Assembly: GCA_003427395.1 (NCBI GenBank)
Contig: BFEA01000014.1
Span: 2,969,286 to 3,025,674 of the forward strand
Reading direction: 5' to 3'
Origin: Chara braunii
Lineage: Eukaryota; Streptophyta; Charophyceae; Charales; Characeae
DNA length: 56,389 nucleotides
The notes beneath the pieces are model-generated. The model did no database searches. It was not told the DNA's origin and saw only the letters and a list, made by a program, of their open reading frames with translations. This document shows positions 40,716 to 51,499 of this stretch, piece by piece. The position numbers were made by a program, and so were the translations under genes. Every line of letters starts with the position of its first letter. The stretch's first letter is position 1.

Positions 40716-41930
40716 GTGGGACAAGGAGTACTCACCCTATTATACAAAAAATGGGACAAAATAAAAATAAGAAACTATCGCTCTATAACACTCTTAACGG
40801 TGGTATATAAATTGTTAGCAAAGACTTTGACTAACCGTATGATAAACGTGATGGAGGATATCATCTATCCTTCTCAAACAAGATTCATTAAAGGGAGGAA
40901 AATCCAGGACAATATCCTTGTGGTTAATGAGATAATCAAGTTTTTTCAACAATCTAAACATAATGTAGCCATTATCTTTATAGAACTTCGAGAAAGCATA
41001 CGATCACATGGATTGGTTATTCCTAGACAAATGTCTGGAAAAACTCAACTTTGGACCCTGTTTTCGAAGGTGGGTTGAAATTCTGCACCAGAATGTCACC
41101 ACCCGAGTTCAAATAAACGGAATACTAGCCCCTGAGATCCACCTCCAAAGATCGGTGCGGCAAGGTGACCCGATTGCACCTTTTCTCTTCTCTTTGTAAT
41201 TGTGGTTGAGGCACTAACATCAAATTTAAGAGTTAACAAAAAAATAAAAAAAATAAAGATCACCTCAATCCCGGAGGAGGCGATTCTCATATGATCGCTG
41301 TTTGTGGATGATCTAACGCTAATGATCGACGCTTCTTCGGAAAATCTAATGGAAATAATGACATTAATGGACAAATTATGTAGTCTCTCGAACATGAATG
41401 TCAATTGGGGCAACAAAACATTAGGCTGGTGGGTCCACTACCAAGGAGGAAGACCCCCAAACAATCCACATATTCAATGGATACCCCTAGAGAACCCGAT
41501 CAGGGTACTAGGGATATCCATGTCAGCAGGGGGCAAACCCATAACCAATGATGCATGGATCACCAACCCAGTGATTGGAAAGTTAGCTCAGTGGAAGGAC
41601 ATACACACTTCCTGGTTTGGCCGTTTACTAGTCATCAACAACGTGATCTTGGCAGCCTTGTGGTATCGGTTTGCCATATGGCCACTCAATAAAGAAGGAC
41701 TGCGCTCCCTACGACGCCAGGTAGCTGCCTATGTGTGGAGGGGGAACCACGAGTGCCAGAATGTCATCAGTCGGGTGGCCTGGCAGTCAGTAATCCAACC
41801 AAAACCCAAAGGAGGGTTGGGTATCTTAGATCCGAGCACGCAGGTGATGGCATTGGCTATTCAATGGATCAAGACCCTCCTCCTAAACCCACAAGCCCAT
41901 GGCGAGCATTGGGGCTGAAACAACTCGCAT
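40716..41930 (+). pseudogene. LINE Le reverse transcriptase domain
   Basis: Frames at 40716-41078, 41008-41199 and 41304-41918 give NYRSITLLTVVYKLLAKTL, IIFIELRESIRSHG (degraded first Asp motif), QRSVRQGDPIAPFLF, LFVDDLTLMIDA (VDD instead of ADD), NKTLGWWVHYQGGRPPNNP and RVLGISMS. At least two frameshifts separate them. It is inactive. Confidence 0.85.
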
Positions 41931-42475
41931 GACTGACCCCTACTGCCCCGACCACTAAAGATCCTACAATGTGGATTGAAGACCGTTACTGGACCATCCG
42001 ACGGTACTCCACCCAGCCCCAATGCACAGACCGGCGACAAGAAGAGATTTGGGGAATGCCCCTTTTTGGTTTGACCTGCTGAGAACCTGCCGCAAACTCC
42101 CCCTCCCAAACAACCCCCCCCCCCCATGAGGTGGGAAGAGGTGTACAGACAACCACTGTTTGGCAACAAATGGTCCACCAACCCTCAGGGGATTGTCTTT
42201 CTCTGCACACAAAACCGGTGGCAAGGGTGGGCCAAAAATGGGGTGTTGAGAATCAACGATATCTGGGATTAGGATCAGAAGGATTGGGTCACGACAACTC
42301 ATCTAAGAACGAAATTGAAATACTGCCATAACCCCGGGGACGCACTTGAAGCAATCACAGATGCAGTCCATTTGGACTGGATCCGTTAACTGCGAAAGGG
42401 ACCTCAACTTATAGAGGGGGAATGGGTCACTCTCCGGGAGCACGGGGATAGTGTGGGCAACATAATAGACATACA

Positions 42476-42518
<43 letters not shown>

Positions 42519-43600
42519 NTTTTTTTTTTTAAAACAAATGCTCCAGTCTATTCGTGGGGAGCAGCACGTGCTGGGAACCCGGCCCAGCGTCCCATATCAA
42601 ATTGTACAGATAATTGAGAATAGACATATACCCTCATGGAGAGGTACTGGTTAATTATTTCAAGCTGCAGAATAACCATTATCTGGCCAGGATTCACCCG
42701 TCAGAGGACCGATGGCTTCCGCCATCGGCCATATTTTGAATAAGAGTTCTGAAAGAAGGAGAAAGATGGTTAGCCTACCAACCACACATCCCCATTTCCC
42801 GCCTGGCCTGCGATCCGGAGACATTAGTTTGTGGCGGTTAAAACTACCTACCGACTGTTGAGGCCAAAACTTAATCTAAGAGACAAAGTGGAGTCTCGAT
42901 GGATGAGACAGCTGGATGTGGCAAAGGAGTCCCTGAAAGGCATACGCTGGTTTGCTAAGCTGGCGTCATTGTAATGGCAAGTCGAACATAGATGCCTGCC
43001 AACAAACGATTGGCTGATAGACCACACCCATCTAGAACAGAAGGGGCTTGCTCTTCCGTGGTGCAAGCTCTACAGCACTGCTTACCCATCAAGGAAACAT
43101 CCAGAGACCATAGAACACATTTTTCTTCAATGCCCAGGCTCGGTATGACCCTGGAGGTGGTGGGACAGGATCTGGCGTCAGCTAGCCACCTCCATACAGT
43201 GACCCTGGGACTGGAAAGCGTTGCTTTGTGAAACCTGGAGTCCGGATCAGCTAAGCGACTACGAAATCAACATGTTTAAAATAGGGAGGAGAGCAGTGTT
43301 ATGGGCCATATGGTGGCGTCACTGCACAACGGAAACGGAAGGTAGTCGTCAGGATGGTCCTGAGTTTATCGATTCAATTAGGCAACACATTCAAACAGAG
43401 ATAACAATACACTGGGATCTGATAAAAGACCAGCTGACATTCCTTAACTCCAAAAAAGAGATCCGGACATCTATCCGTAACTTCAGCACAGCCTGGCTGG
43501 GGGGGGAACAAGGGGGCAGAATGGCGACAGTAGTCTGGAATGGGGGGAAGGGGGAGGAACTGGGTTGTGGGGAGGAGAACGAGACTGCAGGTGCTCATGT
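41931..43600 (+). pseudogene. LINE Le ORF2 linker and zf-RVT region, interrupted
   Basis: A degraded linker (WEEVYRQPLFGNKWSTNPQG-like frame near 42130) continues across the insertion at 42478-42618, then RIRVLKEGERWLAYQPHIPI and the zf-RVT area (42960-43150) in broken frames. 43221-43560 reads RRAVLWAIWWRHCTTETEGS and WLGGEQGGRMATVVWNGG. The C-terminal tail is cut off at about 43560-43600, where unrelated sequence begins. Confidence 0.75.
42464..42632 (-). repeat. LINE-tail module insertion with 14-bp target-site duplication
   Basis: AATAGACATACACC (42464-42477) and AATAGACATATACC (42619-42632) flank the insert. The insert is poly(T) 42478-42530, then CTATTCGTGGGGAGC and GGCCCAGCGTCCC (to 42593), and 25 more bases to 42618. 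Reading across one target copy restores the LINE Le frame (NIIDIHPHGEVL). The copy has no hairpin, and its 5' edge lies 25 nt beyond the usual GGGAC. Confidence 0.9.
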
Positions 43601-43616
43601 TGGCCTGGAGAGCCAG

Positions 43617-43939
43617 GTGCTTGTTTGAAAGCAGAGAGTCAATTTGGGCTGCAACAAGCCCAGCAAGTAATGGAGGACGAAATCAGGTCCCATACGCAAG
43701 AAGCGTGGAAGACATTTATACGAGTTTATAGGGAGGAGAAAGATCCCAATGTCCCGGAAACGCTCAAGACAGCCTTTCAACAGCTTTGGCAGGACCCGCA
43801 CCATAGATTTTTTGTACTTGACAGCGAGCTCAACATTCCCTGGAAGCAGTGGAGGGCCACAGGGCCGTCATGGCAGAGGACATCCACCTACTGCTTCCGG
43901 GTTCCCTTCTTGCAGCCTAACTTTGTGCTGGTAACATGA
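43617..43939 (+). CDS. Unidentified helical ORF fused to the broken LINE Le end
   Basis: The frame reads SQFGLQQAQQVMEDEIRSHT, TLKTAFQQLWQDPHHRFFVL and ends FLQPNFVLVT at TGA. The open frame starts upstream at 43565 inside LINE sequence, so the true start is unknown. It has helical, amphipathic composition and no match to any LINE segment in this window. It may be a transduced or captured exon. No family is recognised. Confidence 0.35.
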
Positions 43940-44618
43940 TATGACTCCAGCCAGACCCCCCCTCCTTAAAGGGGTATAAGGAGTATACGGTCCGGGTACC
44001 TTCAACGGTTATGGCCCTGATCCCTTCCCACCTCCATTCCCCCCATCCCCCACCCCTCCCCTCGCTCGGCCATCCTTCTTGTTGTTCCACACTCCTCCCC
44101 CCCTCCTTGCCTCCTCTTCCCCCCTTACCCTGAGCCCCTTCTATGACATGGTCAAGTGACGCAGGGCCACGGAGCGGAGCGACTGAAAAAAAAGTACAAG
44201 TGACACAAAGAGATACAGAAGCGGCAACAGGAAGGGAGAGGAACGCTGCGTAACCACAACGGCTGAACAGGCAACTGTAAGGGAACTGTCAGGAGCGACA
44301 GGCAATGCACAATATCAGTCAGGGAAAGATGTCAAACTGCACTTAAAATAGCTGAAACATAACAACGCCAGGGATGGGGAGAGGCGCATTTTGGTATGTG
44401 TAGCCATGGCCTTCCCCCCCTGGGAGTAATAGTAAGGAGGAACCTCATTCAATGGCATACAAGTGACTAGATCTAGAGGTTGAGTAGAAAACTTCCTGAA
44501 TGGCAATCCTCTTGACTCGCAATCACGAGATTTGGCGGGGGATGATGGAGGAAAGGGTAGCCTGACTACAGGGTCAAGAGTCTCAACAATGGCCCATAAT
44601 AAATTGATATGGTGTTTA
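43940..44618. other. Unassigned sequence
   Basis: C/T-rich at 44020-44140. No gene or repeat is recognised. Confidence 0.4.
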
Positions 44619-44751
44619 GAGACGCTGGACCCGATTTCCAGCTGGTGATGTGCCCCACCAATAGATGGAGCGCCCCGAGAATGCTAGAGGTGCCTGCTTG
44701 TATCAGCACCTCTATCATCAACTCGGGCCGATTCATTAAAAAAAAAAAAAA
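44619..44751 (+). repeat. LINE-tail module with hairpin
   Basis: GACGCTGGACCCGATTTCC, CCCCACCAATAGATGGAGC, CCCCGAG, ATGCTAGAGGTG, loop CCTGCTTGTATCAG, CACCTCTATCAT, CTCGGG, then about 14 A. The CCCGAG/CTCGGG outer stem is kept. Confidence 0.9.
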
Positions 44752-46085
44752 GAGCCGAGAGCAGTAGAGCATCAGCACAATTTCCATTTGTGCCTGTCGT
44801 GGAAGCATTGCTGCAGACTTGTGCGCTCAAGCATCGGATGTGAGCGTGAGAGAAGTAGTCGCCATGCTCGGCATCATAGATGAGAGATGAGACTGAGCGA
44901 GAGTGAGGGAAGACATTCACAGAGTGAGACAGTGAGGTCTGTTAAAGTAGAGTAGTAAGCAGAGGGTGAGACTGTGAGAGAGAGAGCGAGAGACGTACGT
45001 GAGTGTGGACTTGGCGGCCATAGCAGCAAAAGTGTACATGCATGAGACATGTTGAACAAGATATGTATTTTCAAGTAATCTTCCAAGTGTTCTAAAAATA
45101 AAAGAAGAAGAAGAAGAAGAAGAAGAAGAAGAAGAAGATAGAAACAGCCTCAAAGCGGCTAATGGAAGACTCTGGTCTAGTAGTCGGGAGCTAGACTTCG
45201 CTGGGAAACAGGTCCAGTGTCCCTGTACAGACCGCCAAGTTTCCATTTTGGCTACCCACTGTAATTATAGGTATTGGGCCTCTCGCCACCACTCACCAAA
45301 TGTGCAAAATGAGAATGAATCGTCCGCTAGAACATGTGAGGATGTACCATCATATTTTTTGTCTTTTGCTCACGTGGTGAGCAGTGGAGCGACGCCCGTT
45401 GACTGTCCACTGGCATTTCCCTTTGAACGGTAGTTGATTATATCCTGTTCTCAACTCGAAGCCTCTTGGCGTTCACCCATCTTCCCCTCCCCTTCCTTTC
45501 CTGTTGTCCTTGTTGGCTACCCTACCCACTCGCCCTTTTTTTTTTTTTTTTTTTTTTGCCCATCGCGCATTCTCTCTTTTTTTTCAAAAAAAGAACAAAA
45601 AAAGAAAAAGCCCTTCCAGCATTCTCAGTTTCCAGCAGTCACTGCACTCTTGCTTGAAGGTTTTGGGGCGTCCACTTCTTGGCTGGCATTCCAGGTCAAG
45701 TGGGCGGGGCAGACTGATTAGAGGGGTCAAGGCGGGGAGGAACATGGGAGTGGGGTAGGAGCTCGGAACTGGAAGTAGAGGATGATGGCTGGGACAGGGG
45801 AAGGGGAAGGGATTCCGAAGGCGGTGGGTTGTCTAGTAGGGGGGGTTGACTGGGTACGGGGCCATCCTGTGAGGGTAACTTGGATAAGCGGTAGTTAAGA
45901 AGGATGAAGTCAATCTAGTGGCAATATACTCTGCAAAAGTATACTCTGTCCTTCGGGTCATCCGTTGGAATTGGAACTATGCAGACGAGGATTTTTTTTT
46001 TTTTTATGGCTTTCCCTTTTTTTGTGTGTGATCCTTGCACAGGGGCCATCCTTTTTTCCTTTTTTTTTCCTACAGCTGGAGCTGC

Positions 46086-46087
<2 letters not shown>
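44752..46087. other. Unassigned sequence with simple repeats
   Basis: GAGA-rich at 44880-44995, (AGA)n at about 45101-45139 and poly(T) at 45537-45557. No gene is supported. Confidence 0.45.
45200..45223 (-). repeat. LINE-tail module fragment
   Basis: GCTGGGAAACAGGTCCAGTG then TCCC corresponds to module a, ending at the fixed edge. Confidence 0.6.
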
Positions 46088-46134
<47 letters not shown>

Positions 46135-46312
46135 ACAAGGCTCCGTTATATTGGTGGGGAGGCCTGAAAGGCAGTCCCGTCCAGATTTGACAGGTAATTG
46201 AATTGGTTGGGCTTAAAGAATTAGCCTTTAAAATATCTATATCTGTTTGTGACGATATATATATATATATTGGTGGGGAGCAACACCTGCTGGAAACCGG
46301 GTCCAGCGTCCC
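46088..46312 (-). repeat. 3' end of LINE Lf: split tail module and poly(A)
   Basis: Minus strand: the start GGGACGCTGGACCCGG (46312) runs to CTCCCCACCAATAT, is interrupted by a TA microsatellite and about 100 nt, then CTCCCCACCAATATAACGGAG recurs before about 46 A (46088-46133). The CACCAAT segment is therefore duplicated. Confidence 0.75.
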
Positions 46313-46579
46313 ATTATACATGAAAGGCTCAGAATACTCAGAATACTCAGAATGCTATCCTATGCTCCATACGCTGGATGTTCCTGCCAGCATCGACTAC
46401 CCCCAAAAAGGGTGGTTAACTGAGCAGCAAAAAAGAAACAGTCTTGTACATTAGCAGAGTCCTCCCTAGGGGGCTCCAGGGAGGAGCTCCATATGTGGGC
46501 GTATATAGATGCACGTAAATGTATGCATGTATGGAGATGTATGTAGATGTAGAGGAAACAGAGCTAAGTAACTAAACAT
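46313..46579 (-). other. 3' UTR of LINE Lf
   Basis: Non-coding stretch between the tail module and the ORF2 C-terminal tail; contains ATGTATG-type repeats near 46510-46550. Confidence 0.5.
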
Positions 46580-47702
46580 TCAGGACAGAATCTTTGCCAG
46601 GGAAAAGGCATGAGGTGGGAAGGGGTCTGGGAAATCCGAAGGGGGGTGTAGTGGGAACGAGGGTTCTATGTTTGTCCAGTCCTTGAAAACTAGACGATAG
46701 TTTCTCATTGGTTCCAAATCCTGCTGGCCCTCTCCCCTGTTTCCACTCCATTCCACCTTTGCAATCCATCCTTCTCTCTCCCCTCCTACCCAGTCTGTGC
46801 AAAATGCTGTAATCAGTCTCCTAACATCACCAACTTGTCTAAAAAGGTCTAATTGTGATTTTATAATTTTATGTTCGACCATCTTTGTGTGAGTTCGAGA
46901 TGCACCTGCTGCTGAATCTGTTATGTGATCTCTAACGCCTCTACTCTCACCTTGTCCATGCCCTGAGTACACCTATGCCACCTGAGTGTCATATCACCGC
47001 CCTCCTTCCCAATCTGTACATATTCTCTACAAAGGTCATGGCTGCTCCTGCCAACGACCATTGCCCAGCCAATATGGCTTGCCATGACCAACGCCAGGGG
47101 ATGTCTGTTTCCATTTTTCGCCATATGCGGTCCCACCATCTCCATATGAATTGGGCGATCGGGCATTCAATTTGCATGAAAATGTGTTCTATGGTCTCCA
47201 CCTTCTTATGGAAAGGGAATAAACTCTGCCACTGCTGGCACCATGGAAGTAGCAGACTTCTTTGTTCTAGGTTAGTGCGGTCTATCAACCAGTCGTTGGT
47301 CGGCAAACAGCGATGGGCTATCTGCCACTGTAGGGAGGTGATTTTAATGGGTTTGGATTTTTGTTCCTTGAACCAGTGGATCGGTGTCAGGAGAGTGCGG
47401 TCCACATTCCGGTGTCTGGCCTATTGATCGTTAACCGTGTACCTCAGATGTTGTTTAGGTCTGAGCATTTTGTAGGCCGATTTGACCAACAACTGATTCA
47501 GGCTAATGTGACCAGCTTTGGGGCCTCTGCTCTTTTGGGGGGGCTTCCATGTTCGTTCTGCTAGGTCCAGAGCCAGATCCGGGATCGACTTGAATGGCTG
47601 GAACACCACCCTCTGTCCCTTCTCCTCTATGACCCTCACTGGGTACACTGATGCTTTCTCTTTCCAATTGAAGGGGCCTCTGCTCCCTTGGAGGGTGCCC
47701 AT
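46580..47702 (-). pseudogene. LINE Lf ORF2 C-terminal part: zf-RVT region and tail
   Basis: 47421-47702 encodes the segment before the finger (NQLLVKSAYKMLRPKQHL). 46989-47405 has SLQWQIAHRCLPTNDWLIDR, a degraded finger (CQQW in place of CxxC, then EHIFMQIEC) and IWRRWWDR-like sequence. 46580-46972 gives DWVGGEREGWIAKVEWSGN and the tail NYRLVFKDWTNIEPSFPLHP with DFPDPFPP. A frameshift lies near 46980. Confidence 0.8.
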
Positions 47703-48935
47703 TTTGATGATAGTGTAGTTCTCGACCAGGACTGTCTAGGGTGAGACCATATGTATATGGCCGATCCTCAGCGGGGTCTCCCTACATGCCACCCAATCAC
47801 CCTCTCTACGTGGGGCCTCGCTTAAGAACTCGGTACCATGCCAGTGGGATGGCTTCAATTAGGTTATCCAAAAGTTGCTCAGAGTCTACGTGATGGCAGT
47901 GTCGTAGGGTTTCCCGCAACTGATTTCGTGTTATCCAGTCATGTCTCTCGTTGTCCCAGAGATCCCCAACCCTAAGGACACCTCGTTTATCCCAACTTTT
48001 CTAGGGCAGGGATAAGCTTGTCAGGACGCAGCCTCTCAGATCTGCCACCCATCGATTTCCAAACAGGGGCTGCCGATAGACTTCCTCCCAACGGTCGGGG
48101 TAGGTCCAGTCTCGGAGCAGAAGTCTTCGCCAAGTTTCCAGTTGGATTGACAGGATGCTGGGCTGATTACAACCCACCTCCCCCACATGCATACTAAACC
48201 TTCCACAATTTGATTGTTTTCATAGATGACAGGGTTCACACTGTAAACTACATTACAATCGATAGTTAGTACATATTACAGGCTTACTAACCTTTCACAA
48301 ACTTATTCTTCTCGTACCTGACACGATTCACATCAAACTGTAGAATTGCATTTTAAATGTACTTTATAGGGATGCTGGACCCGATTTCCAGCAGGTGTTG
48401 CTCCCCACCAATAGATGGAGCCATCCCGACACTGCCAGTGGTATCTGATCATCTCAGCACCCCTAGCAGCTGCTCGACCTGTTTCTTTGAAAAAAAAAAA
48501 AGAAAAAAAAAAAAGGGATGACCAAAAGTTGTCCATTGTCTGGCCTCCGCCATCTAGCCCCTCCCTTCCTCGTGGGAGCTTGTGTGGGATCGTCTAGAAA
48601 CGGTCTTCCAGCCATGTGAGCGGGTGGATCCTTTGGGAGGTTGTCGGGGCCAGCCGGGCCAAGTGTTCCAGAGCTAAAATGCACCACGGGCTCTGGGGGT
48701 CGAAACTGAGTTTTTTAATCCATTTTAACCATTATGATAGTGCTTGCACCTTCATGGCTGGGTCAACTATTCCCAGGCCTCCCCCTGCCTTGGGCTGGAT
48801 AATTGAATCCCACGCCACTCAGCTAATCACATTGCTCTGTTCGCCATCCCCCCTCCATAGAAAAGTCGCTGCCTTTTTCCGTAGCCTCCTCTACATGCAC
48901 AGGGGTCATCCTAATCTTCCATGTATCGTTCCAAT
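47703..48935 (-). pseudogene. LINE Lf ORF2 linker and end of RT, degraded
   Basis: The minus-strand translation is broken but matches Lc 20467-21400: VAcREGDW-type region near 47790, RLLLRDWTYPDRWEEVYRQP (about 48110), and the RT end near 48700-48930 (plus strand AATCACATTGCTCTG corresponds to Lc AATAACATTTTGGAG). 48240-48514 is an insertion. The 5' end is lost near 48935. Confidence 0.65.
48240..48514 (+). repeat. Nested insertion: 130-nt body plus LINE-tail module
   Basis: About 130 A/T-rich bases (GTAAACTACATTACAATCGA...) lead into GGGATGCTGGACCCGATTTC (48369), CTCCCCACCAATAGATGGAGCC, a hairpin with CTGCCAGTGGTA and ACCCCTAGCAG, and two A-runs to 48514. It sits inside LINE Lf in opposite orientation. 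The body is not from any LINE in the window. Confidence 0.7.
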
Positions 48936-49106
48936 TTTAAGCCGCCAGTACACGGCCTCAACCTTGCAGAAAGTTTTAAATTTGTCACCGCAAGAAAAAT
49001 TTGGAGGGGCCGCGGGTTGTGGGGCACCATTGAAAAGAAAGATTTGGCGGCCTCCGAAGTGGTGCGGGTTTCATGCCGACACCCGCGGGCCGATGAACGG
49101 TGTGCT
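48936..49106. other. Unassigned sequence
   Basis: Between the truncated 5' end of Lf and the A-tail of the next T element. No feature is seen. Confidence 0.4.
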
Positions 49107-50205
49107 GTTTTTTTTTTGGTTTTTTAAAGCCCAGGCTGTTGTAGAAGCCGGGCTCCGGACACATGGGGTTACTGCCACAGCTATCGGCTGTCCTGACACT
49201 CCCTTACGCTCCGTAAGACCGCCTCCCTACCCATCCTCTTGACAATTCTCTTAGCGCACCCCTATCCCACTATGCTACCTCAGTATTGAGTACTCAGGAC
49301 TATCACCATGCTATTTCAGAGGGCGACTTGGACCAGAGAGTAGTTCTAGGCACCTGGGCTAGGCAGGGCCAAGCGCGAAGCCTTGAAAGCACCACCCAGC
49401 CCCAGTTGAGGCACAGTCAAGCAAGCCACATTACTTGGGTACATCAGGCGCCAGGCTCAAGCATTATGTCTACTTCACCTACCAACCCCTGTTCTGCCAT
49501 GTTATTTCGTTATCTGTGTGTTATCTATTTGTCTTACTCTGGCATGCTTTTTTTTTTCTTTTCGATACTGAGGCGGGACAAGGCCAAGTGTGAAGCCTTG
49601 AAAGCCCCAGCCAGCCCCAGTCGTGTGTGTGCTATCTGTGGGCTATCTATGTGTCCATGGTTCTAGATACCAAGGCCAGGCAAGGACGAGCGCGAAGCCT
49701 TGAGAACCCCTGCCCGCCCCAGTCGTGTATGTGTATATGCCATGGTTCCAGATACTGAGGCCGGACACACGCAAGCGCGGAGCCTTGAAAACCCCTGCCA
49801 GGCCCAGTTGTAGTGTGGACCCCCACCAAGACCCCAGATGAGTTCCATATGCATAGAGTTGTACTGTCATGTGAATGGTGGGCCTATCTGTGCGAACCCC
49901 CCCCAAAGTCTCTAGCCATGTGCTACGCTGTGAATTGATCCCAATGTAAGATATGCCAGAACAGGGAAGAATATCGGAACCATCAATGACCATGTCAAGC
50001 AACCCACGCATAGTCAAGACCCAGCATACAACAACCTGGACTAAGTCCCCTGAGTGATGCAGGCAGGGTGTGTCTCCATAATGCAGCACCCCGAGGACAG
50101 TGTGTACAGCCGCACGTTGGTCAACGCCCACCGGCAGAAGTGTGCGAGGCTGCAATTGAGTTTTGACCCCGCAACCTCATACCACAATGCTCATGTCCTT
50201 TTTTT
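49107..50205 (-). mobile_element. Retroelement T, near-full-length copy
   Basis: Minus strand: 50200-49900 matches the head region of Ta after box A (ATTGTGGTATGAGGTTGCGG, GCATATCTTACATTGGGATC). 49370-49107 matches the 3' end (CACTATGCTACCTCAG-complement, CTACAACAGCCTGGGCTTT, A-tail as poly(T) 49110-49127). The centre carries diverged repeats of GCGAAGCCTTGAAAACCCC (49377, 49592, 49693, about 49778). A poly(T) run at 50199-50219 lies at the 5' side. Confidence 0.65.
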
Positions 50206-50310
50206 TTTTTTTTTTTTTTANCATCCTTTCAATAAAATTAAAATAATGGCAACAGCACCAAAAGACAGCAGGACAGTTCCTTTGGACAGATCTCCACACT
50301 AGCAGCGTCT
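50206..50310. other. Unassigned sequence
   Basis: Short segment after poly(T) and an undetermined base at 50221. Nothing is recognised. Confidence 0.4.
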
Positions 50311-50463
50311 TTGTTTTTTTTTTTTTGTTTTTTTTTTTTTTACAAGAAAACAACCCAAGATGATGCTAGGGGTGCTGATAGGAGCAGACACCACTAGCAG
50401 TCTCGGGAGGGCTCCATCTATTGGTGGGGAGCAACACCTGCTGGAAAGCGGGTCCAGCATCCC
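50311..50463 (-). repeat. LINE-tail module with hairpin
   Basis: T-rich run 50311-50341, then ATGATGCTAGGGGTG, loop CTGATAGGAGCAGA, CACCACTAGCAG and TCTCGGGAGGGCTCC. CTATTGGTGGGGAGC and GGGTCCAGCATCCC finish it. Confidence 0.9.
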
Positions 50464-50489
50464 AGATCATTTGTAACCGAATGTTTGAA

Positions 50490-50590
50490 CAATTGTAAAT
50501 GCGCAGGCACGCGGTGATGGGCAGCATTGATTGCCATCGAGCGAGGGGATTGACTGCCCATCAAACCCTAGGACCCTTACCCTGCCTTAT
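50490..50590. repeat. Repeat R3, second copy
   Basis: AGCATTGATTGCCATCGAGC, GAGGGGATTGACTGCCCATC and a TTATTCAACTACTATACTG end parallel 15425-15540. As there, it lies just beyond a minus-strand tail module. Confidence 0.6.
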
Positions 50591-50619
50591 TCAACTACTA
50601 TACTGATACAGTAAGNAGG

Positions 50620-50676
50620 GGAAAGAACCGGACAAGGTTCGGTTTCCAACCGGTTCTCTACCCACTGAGCTACTCG
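50620..50676 (-). other. tRNA-like head of a T-type element
   Basis: Minus strand GAGTAGCTCAGTGGGTAGAG (box A) then AACCGGTTGGAAACCGAACC and CCGGTTCTTTCC (box B-like). It shares GTAGCTCAGTGGNTAGAG and ACCGGTTGGAAA with the head of Ta at 7755. It is too short to be a functional tRNA gene. Confidence 0.6.
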
Positions 50677-50708
50677 GTTTGTACAGTGTGTGTGTGGGTG
50701 CTTTAAGG

Positions 50709-50795
50709 GATGTCCCGAAGGACAGACAAGGAAGATTAGCATGGCCCCTGCGCAAGGATGACACAGTGTCACATAAATAGAGAAATGGTTCCCCC
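50709..50795 (+). ncRNA. U6 snRNA-like sequence, internally deleted
   Basis: It keeps a 5' hairpin (GTCC-CGAA-GGAC), then ACAGACAAGG in place of the longer ATACAGAGA region, then GAAGATTAGCATGGCCCCTG and CGCAAGGATGACAC, the AGC triad and internal stem-loop of U6, and AGAAATGGTT of the 3' end. About 20 nt between the 5' hairpin and the ACAGA box are missing, and ACAGAG is ACAGAC. U6 base-pairs with U4 and U2 in the spliceosome. No TATA or USE is next to it, and a C-run follows instead of a T terminator, so it is probably a retropseudogene. Confidence 0.75.
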
Positions 50796-50797
50796 TC

Positions 50798-51320
50798 CCC
50801 CCCCCCCCCCCCCCCACAAAAAAAAGGGTACATTGTTATTATTATACAAGATCTTAGGACTGACTCAAACGGATACGATAATTCCTGACAGTGTCAGAAC
50901 TGACATAATATCTGACGTATTTGACGTACCAAGCTGACATGAGGAACATTCCTTGACAAACATAACGCAATCCTATTCTGATTGACATGAGGCTTTATGG
51001 GCCTCTATCCATTCATCATCTTCTTCTTCTGCTGCTGCTGCCGCTTTTCACTTTTGACCTTTTCTATGCTAATCTTCAAAACTGACATTGTTGCAATTGT
51101 AACACATGTCTGGGGGGTCCATCCATTCATGTTCCACTGTATCATATTGTTTTGTTTTGTTTTTGTTTTCTCTTTTTTTACAGGAAAACTCAGCTCGTTT
51201 GATTGCGCACACCAAAAAGAGAGGCTGGGAAACATCAACAAACAACCCGGAGAAAGCGAAACAGAGTTTACTGGGGCCTATACCCAGCCCAGGAGACCTG
51301 GCTACTGGTTATGATGTAAA
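50798..51320. other. Poly(C) run and unassigned sequence
   Basis: About 18 C at 50798-50815. Repeated TGACATRA-type words occur at 50880-50990. TCTTCTTCTTCTGCTGCTGC at about 51021. No gene is supported. Confidence 0.45.
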
Positions 51321-51468
51321 GGGACGCTGGACCCGTTTTCCAGCAGGTGCAGCTCCTTACCAATGGAACAGAGCCATCCAACAAGCGGGGATAGTAGAGG
51401 GGGTGTCTGCTCTTATCAGCACCTCCCCTACACCCCGTCATCGAGGATTCTAAACAAACAAAAAAAAA
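51321..51468 (+). repeat. LINE-tail module with G-rich stem
   Basis: GGGACGCTGGACCCG, CTCCTTACCAATGGAACAGAG, CGGGGATAGTAGAGGGGGTG, loop TCTGCTCTTATCAG, CACCTCCCCTAC, CCCCG, then AAACAAACAAAAAAAAAG. The stem type is like Lc at 18727 but with different pairs. Confidence 0.9.
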
Positions 51469-51499
51469 GAGACAAAAGTTCAAAAAACTTCAAAAAAGG

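Noticed and set aside
50345-50463. Hammerhead-ribozyme-like words in the minus-strand reading of the tail module (CTGATAGGAG ... GGAAAGC ... GTC).
   Set aside because: The CTGANGA core is not kept in any copy (CTGATAA, CTGATAG or CTGGTAA), and stems II and III do not form around the GAAA. The conserved element is the loop of a simple hairpin.
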